Shown: piece by piece, positions 5,631 through 6,804 of the stretch
Layout: every line of letters begins with the position of its first letter
Numbering within the stretch: the first letter of the stretch is position 1
Assembly: GCA_023134675.1 (NCBI GenBank)
Contig: JAGLUQ010000049.1
Span: 1-6,804, forward strand
DNA: 6,804 nt
Reading direction: 5' to 3'
Source: Candidatus Aenigmatarchaeota archaeon
Lineage (GTDB): Archaea; EX4484-52; GLR71
Notes under the pieces: model-generated
Databases searched by the model: none
What the model was told of the DNA's origin: nothing
What the model saw: only the letters and a program-made list of their open reading frames with translations
Made by a program: the position numbers and the translations under genes

Positions 5631-6804
5631 ATCTTATAAAACTCCTCAAGCTCGCCAGATAGATTTCCGCTCACATATATCTGCGCATCGCGCGGCAGAA
5701 GATCCTTGTAAGTGTTCCACAGGAACCTCTTGTCCATAAGCATGATGACGCCCCTGTCAGTCTCAGACCTGATGCATCTTCCTGCCGTCTGCATAACCTT
5801 GTTCATCGCAGGATAAGTATACCCGTACTCCCAGCCTTTCTGGAACTTAAAGTCATAATAGTTTATCAATGCCTGGTTCTTTATGTCCGGCTTCTCAAGA
5901 GGAAGGCCGACAACGATGACCCCGTTCATAAGCTCTCCGGGAAAATCCACACCTTCGCTGAAGTTTGCGCCGACGACAGCAAAAAGCGCAGCCCCATTAC
6001 CTTTTTTAGCATAGGATGAAAATCTGTCAAAAAACCTTTTCTTGTCAGTTTTTGTCATATCCCTCCTTTCAGCCATGATCTCCTTATCCACAGTGCTGTG
6101 TTCCATAAGGTCATAGATAGAGCCCATCATGCCGTAAGACGGGAAGAAGACACCGATGTTTCCGGGAATATTGTTCATTGCCTTGACAATGTTTCCGGCA
6201 ATCTTATAGGACTGGTCCTCACTCCTTTCAGTAAACTTGGTAGTCACATCATCCTTTATCAGTATAAGCCTGTTCTCCCTCGGAAAAGGCGAGTCAAGCA
6301 CAAGACTTTCTGTAGTCTTTTCATCAAGGCCCAAAACATTCATAAACATATCAACAGGAGTTAGAGTCCCTGACATCAGCACCACAGAATGAAGCTTTTC
6401 AAAAAGGTCTTTAGTCAGCATGGACGGATCAAGGCAATCATAGCAGACATTAAATCCCGCACTTCCGTCAATATTTCTTTTCGCCCTGACAATCCTTACA
6501 AAACCTTCATCTCTCCCGCACCACGTAGTAAGAAATCTGCCGACGCTCTCAATATAAGACACTTTCCTTTCATTTGTAACTATATCGCCCGCTATAAGAA
6601 GCTCATTTATGAACTGGTTGAAGTCATCAGATACAGCCTTTACGATCTTTACCAGGAACTCTTTCCTCGCAAGCTTTTCCTCTTCCTTTCCTATATGCTT
6701 GATGCAGTAAGACCCTATATCTTTTTTTAGATGCTTAAGGTCATCATAGATATCCCTGAAATTAAACTTCTCAGCCTCCTTTATCGCCTTGTCCATAAGC
6801 TCGG
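5627..6804 (-). CDS. XPD/Rad3-family DNA helicase, C-terminal part (runs off right edge)
   Basis: The frame ends at TAA 5629-5627 and stays open past the right edge: codons upstream of the Met at 6796 read Glu-Leu in frame, so that Met is internal and the true start is outside the window. The visible 391 residues cover the end of the first motor region with the inserted helical (Arch-like) part and the whole second motor domain. Counting from Met 6796, motifs are VVLMSGTLTP (138-147), VGVFFPSY-like NIGVFFPSYGMM (213-224), VGANFSEGVDFPGELMNGVIVVGLPL (275-300, motif V) and QTAGRCIRSETDRG (336-349, motif VI with the arginine fingers). These are typical of superfamily 2 XPD/DinG helicases, which unwind DNA 5' to 3' in repair. 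The Walker A, the iron-sulfur cysteines and the DEAH box would lie beyond the edge, so they cannot be checked. Choice between XPD and a DinG-like relative is open; the archaeal setting favours XPD. Confidence 0.93.
   Translation of the reverse strand, partial: ELMDKAIKEAEKFNFRDIYDDLKHLKKDIGSYCIKHIGKEEEKLARKEFLVKIVKAVSDDFNQFINELLIAGDIVTNERKVSYIESVGRFLTTWCGRDEGFVRIVRAKRNIDGSAGFNVCYDCLDPSMLTKDLFEKLHSVVLMSGTLTPVDMFMNVLGLDEKTTESLVLDSPFPRENRLILIKDDVTTKFTERSEDQSYKIAGNIVKAMNNIPGNIGVFFPSYGMMGSIYDLMEHSTVDKEIMAERRDMTKTDKKRFFDRFSSYAKKGNGAALFAVVGANFSEGVDFPGELMNGVIVVGLPLEKPDIKNQALINYYDFKFQKGWEYGYTYPAMNKVMQTAGRCIRSETDRGVIMLMDKRFLWNTYKDLLPRDAQIYVSGNLSGELEEFYKI

Noticed and set aside
6098..6730. Plus-strand frames of 88 and 113 residues at the right end
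   Set aside because: Both are antisense to the helicase, whose conserved motifs prove the minus strand is coding there.
6794..6796. Methionine at 6796 as the helicase start
   Set aside because: The frame continues upstream to the edge (Glu-Leu before the Met), and a complete XPD-type helicase needs Walker A and DEAH regions that would precede it.

Overview
The window looks archaeal, from an AT-rich, probably uncultivated lineage; a DPANN or other small-genome euryarchaeal-type archaeon would fit, but I cannot fix the phylum. The evidence is a TrmB-type sugar/metabolite regulator, an XPD/Rad3-type helicase, a HAD protein of the archaeal COG4030 (EhaR-like) kind, AT-rich TATA boxes about 25-27 bases upstream of ATG starts that lack Shine-Dalgarno sequences (leaderless style), and heavy use of AGA/AGG for arginine. 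No mobile element, CRISPR array, tRNA or rRNA was seen.

Layout, left to right. (1) Positions 1-455, minus strand: the N-terminal 151 residues of a hydrophobic membrane protein resembling an ECF-type transporter S component. It runs off the left edge and is missed if only complete ORFs are counted. (2) Positions 456-537: a short divergent promoter region holding a large imperfect inverted repeat (460-513), very likely the operator of the next gene. (3) 538-1263, plus: a TrmB-family regulator. (4) 1360-2688, plus: PurD, phosphoribosylamine-glycine ligase, with a corrected ATG start. (5) 2760-3611, plus: an unrecognised soluble protein of 283 residues. (6) 3622-4344, minus: a SprT/M48-like zinc metalloprotease with an intact HEMLH motif. 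(7) 4345-4442: a second divergent promoter region with an imperfect direct repeat. (8) 4443-5630, plus: an EhaR-like HAD phosphohydrolase starting at TTG behind a GGTGG ribosome-binding site. (9) 5627-6804, minus: the C-terminal part of an XPD/Rad3-family helicase that runs off the right edge.

The genes are mostly single transcription units with their own promoters, not one operon. The clearest functional link is the regulator and the divergent transporter, which share one operator covering both promoters. PurD is a stand-alone step of de novo purine synthesis here. The right half holds two possible genome-maintenance genes (SprT-like protease, XPD-like helicase) around the HAD gene, but they are separately transcribed and a joint role is only a guess. 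I see no convincing new multi-gene system. The items most worth a second look are the regulator-operator-transporter unit, the orphan gene at 2760, the divergent PurD motifs, and the contrast between leaderless ATG starts and the single leadered TTG start.
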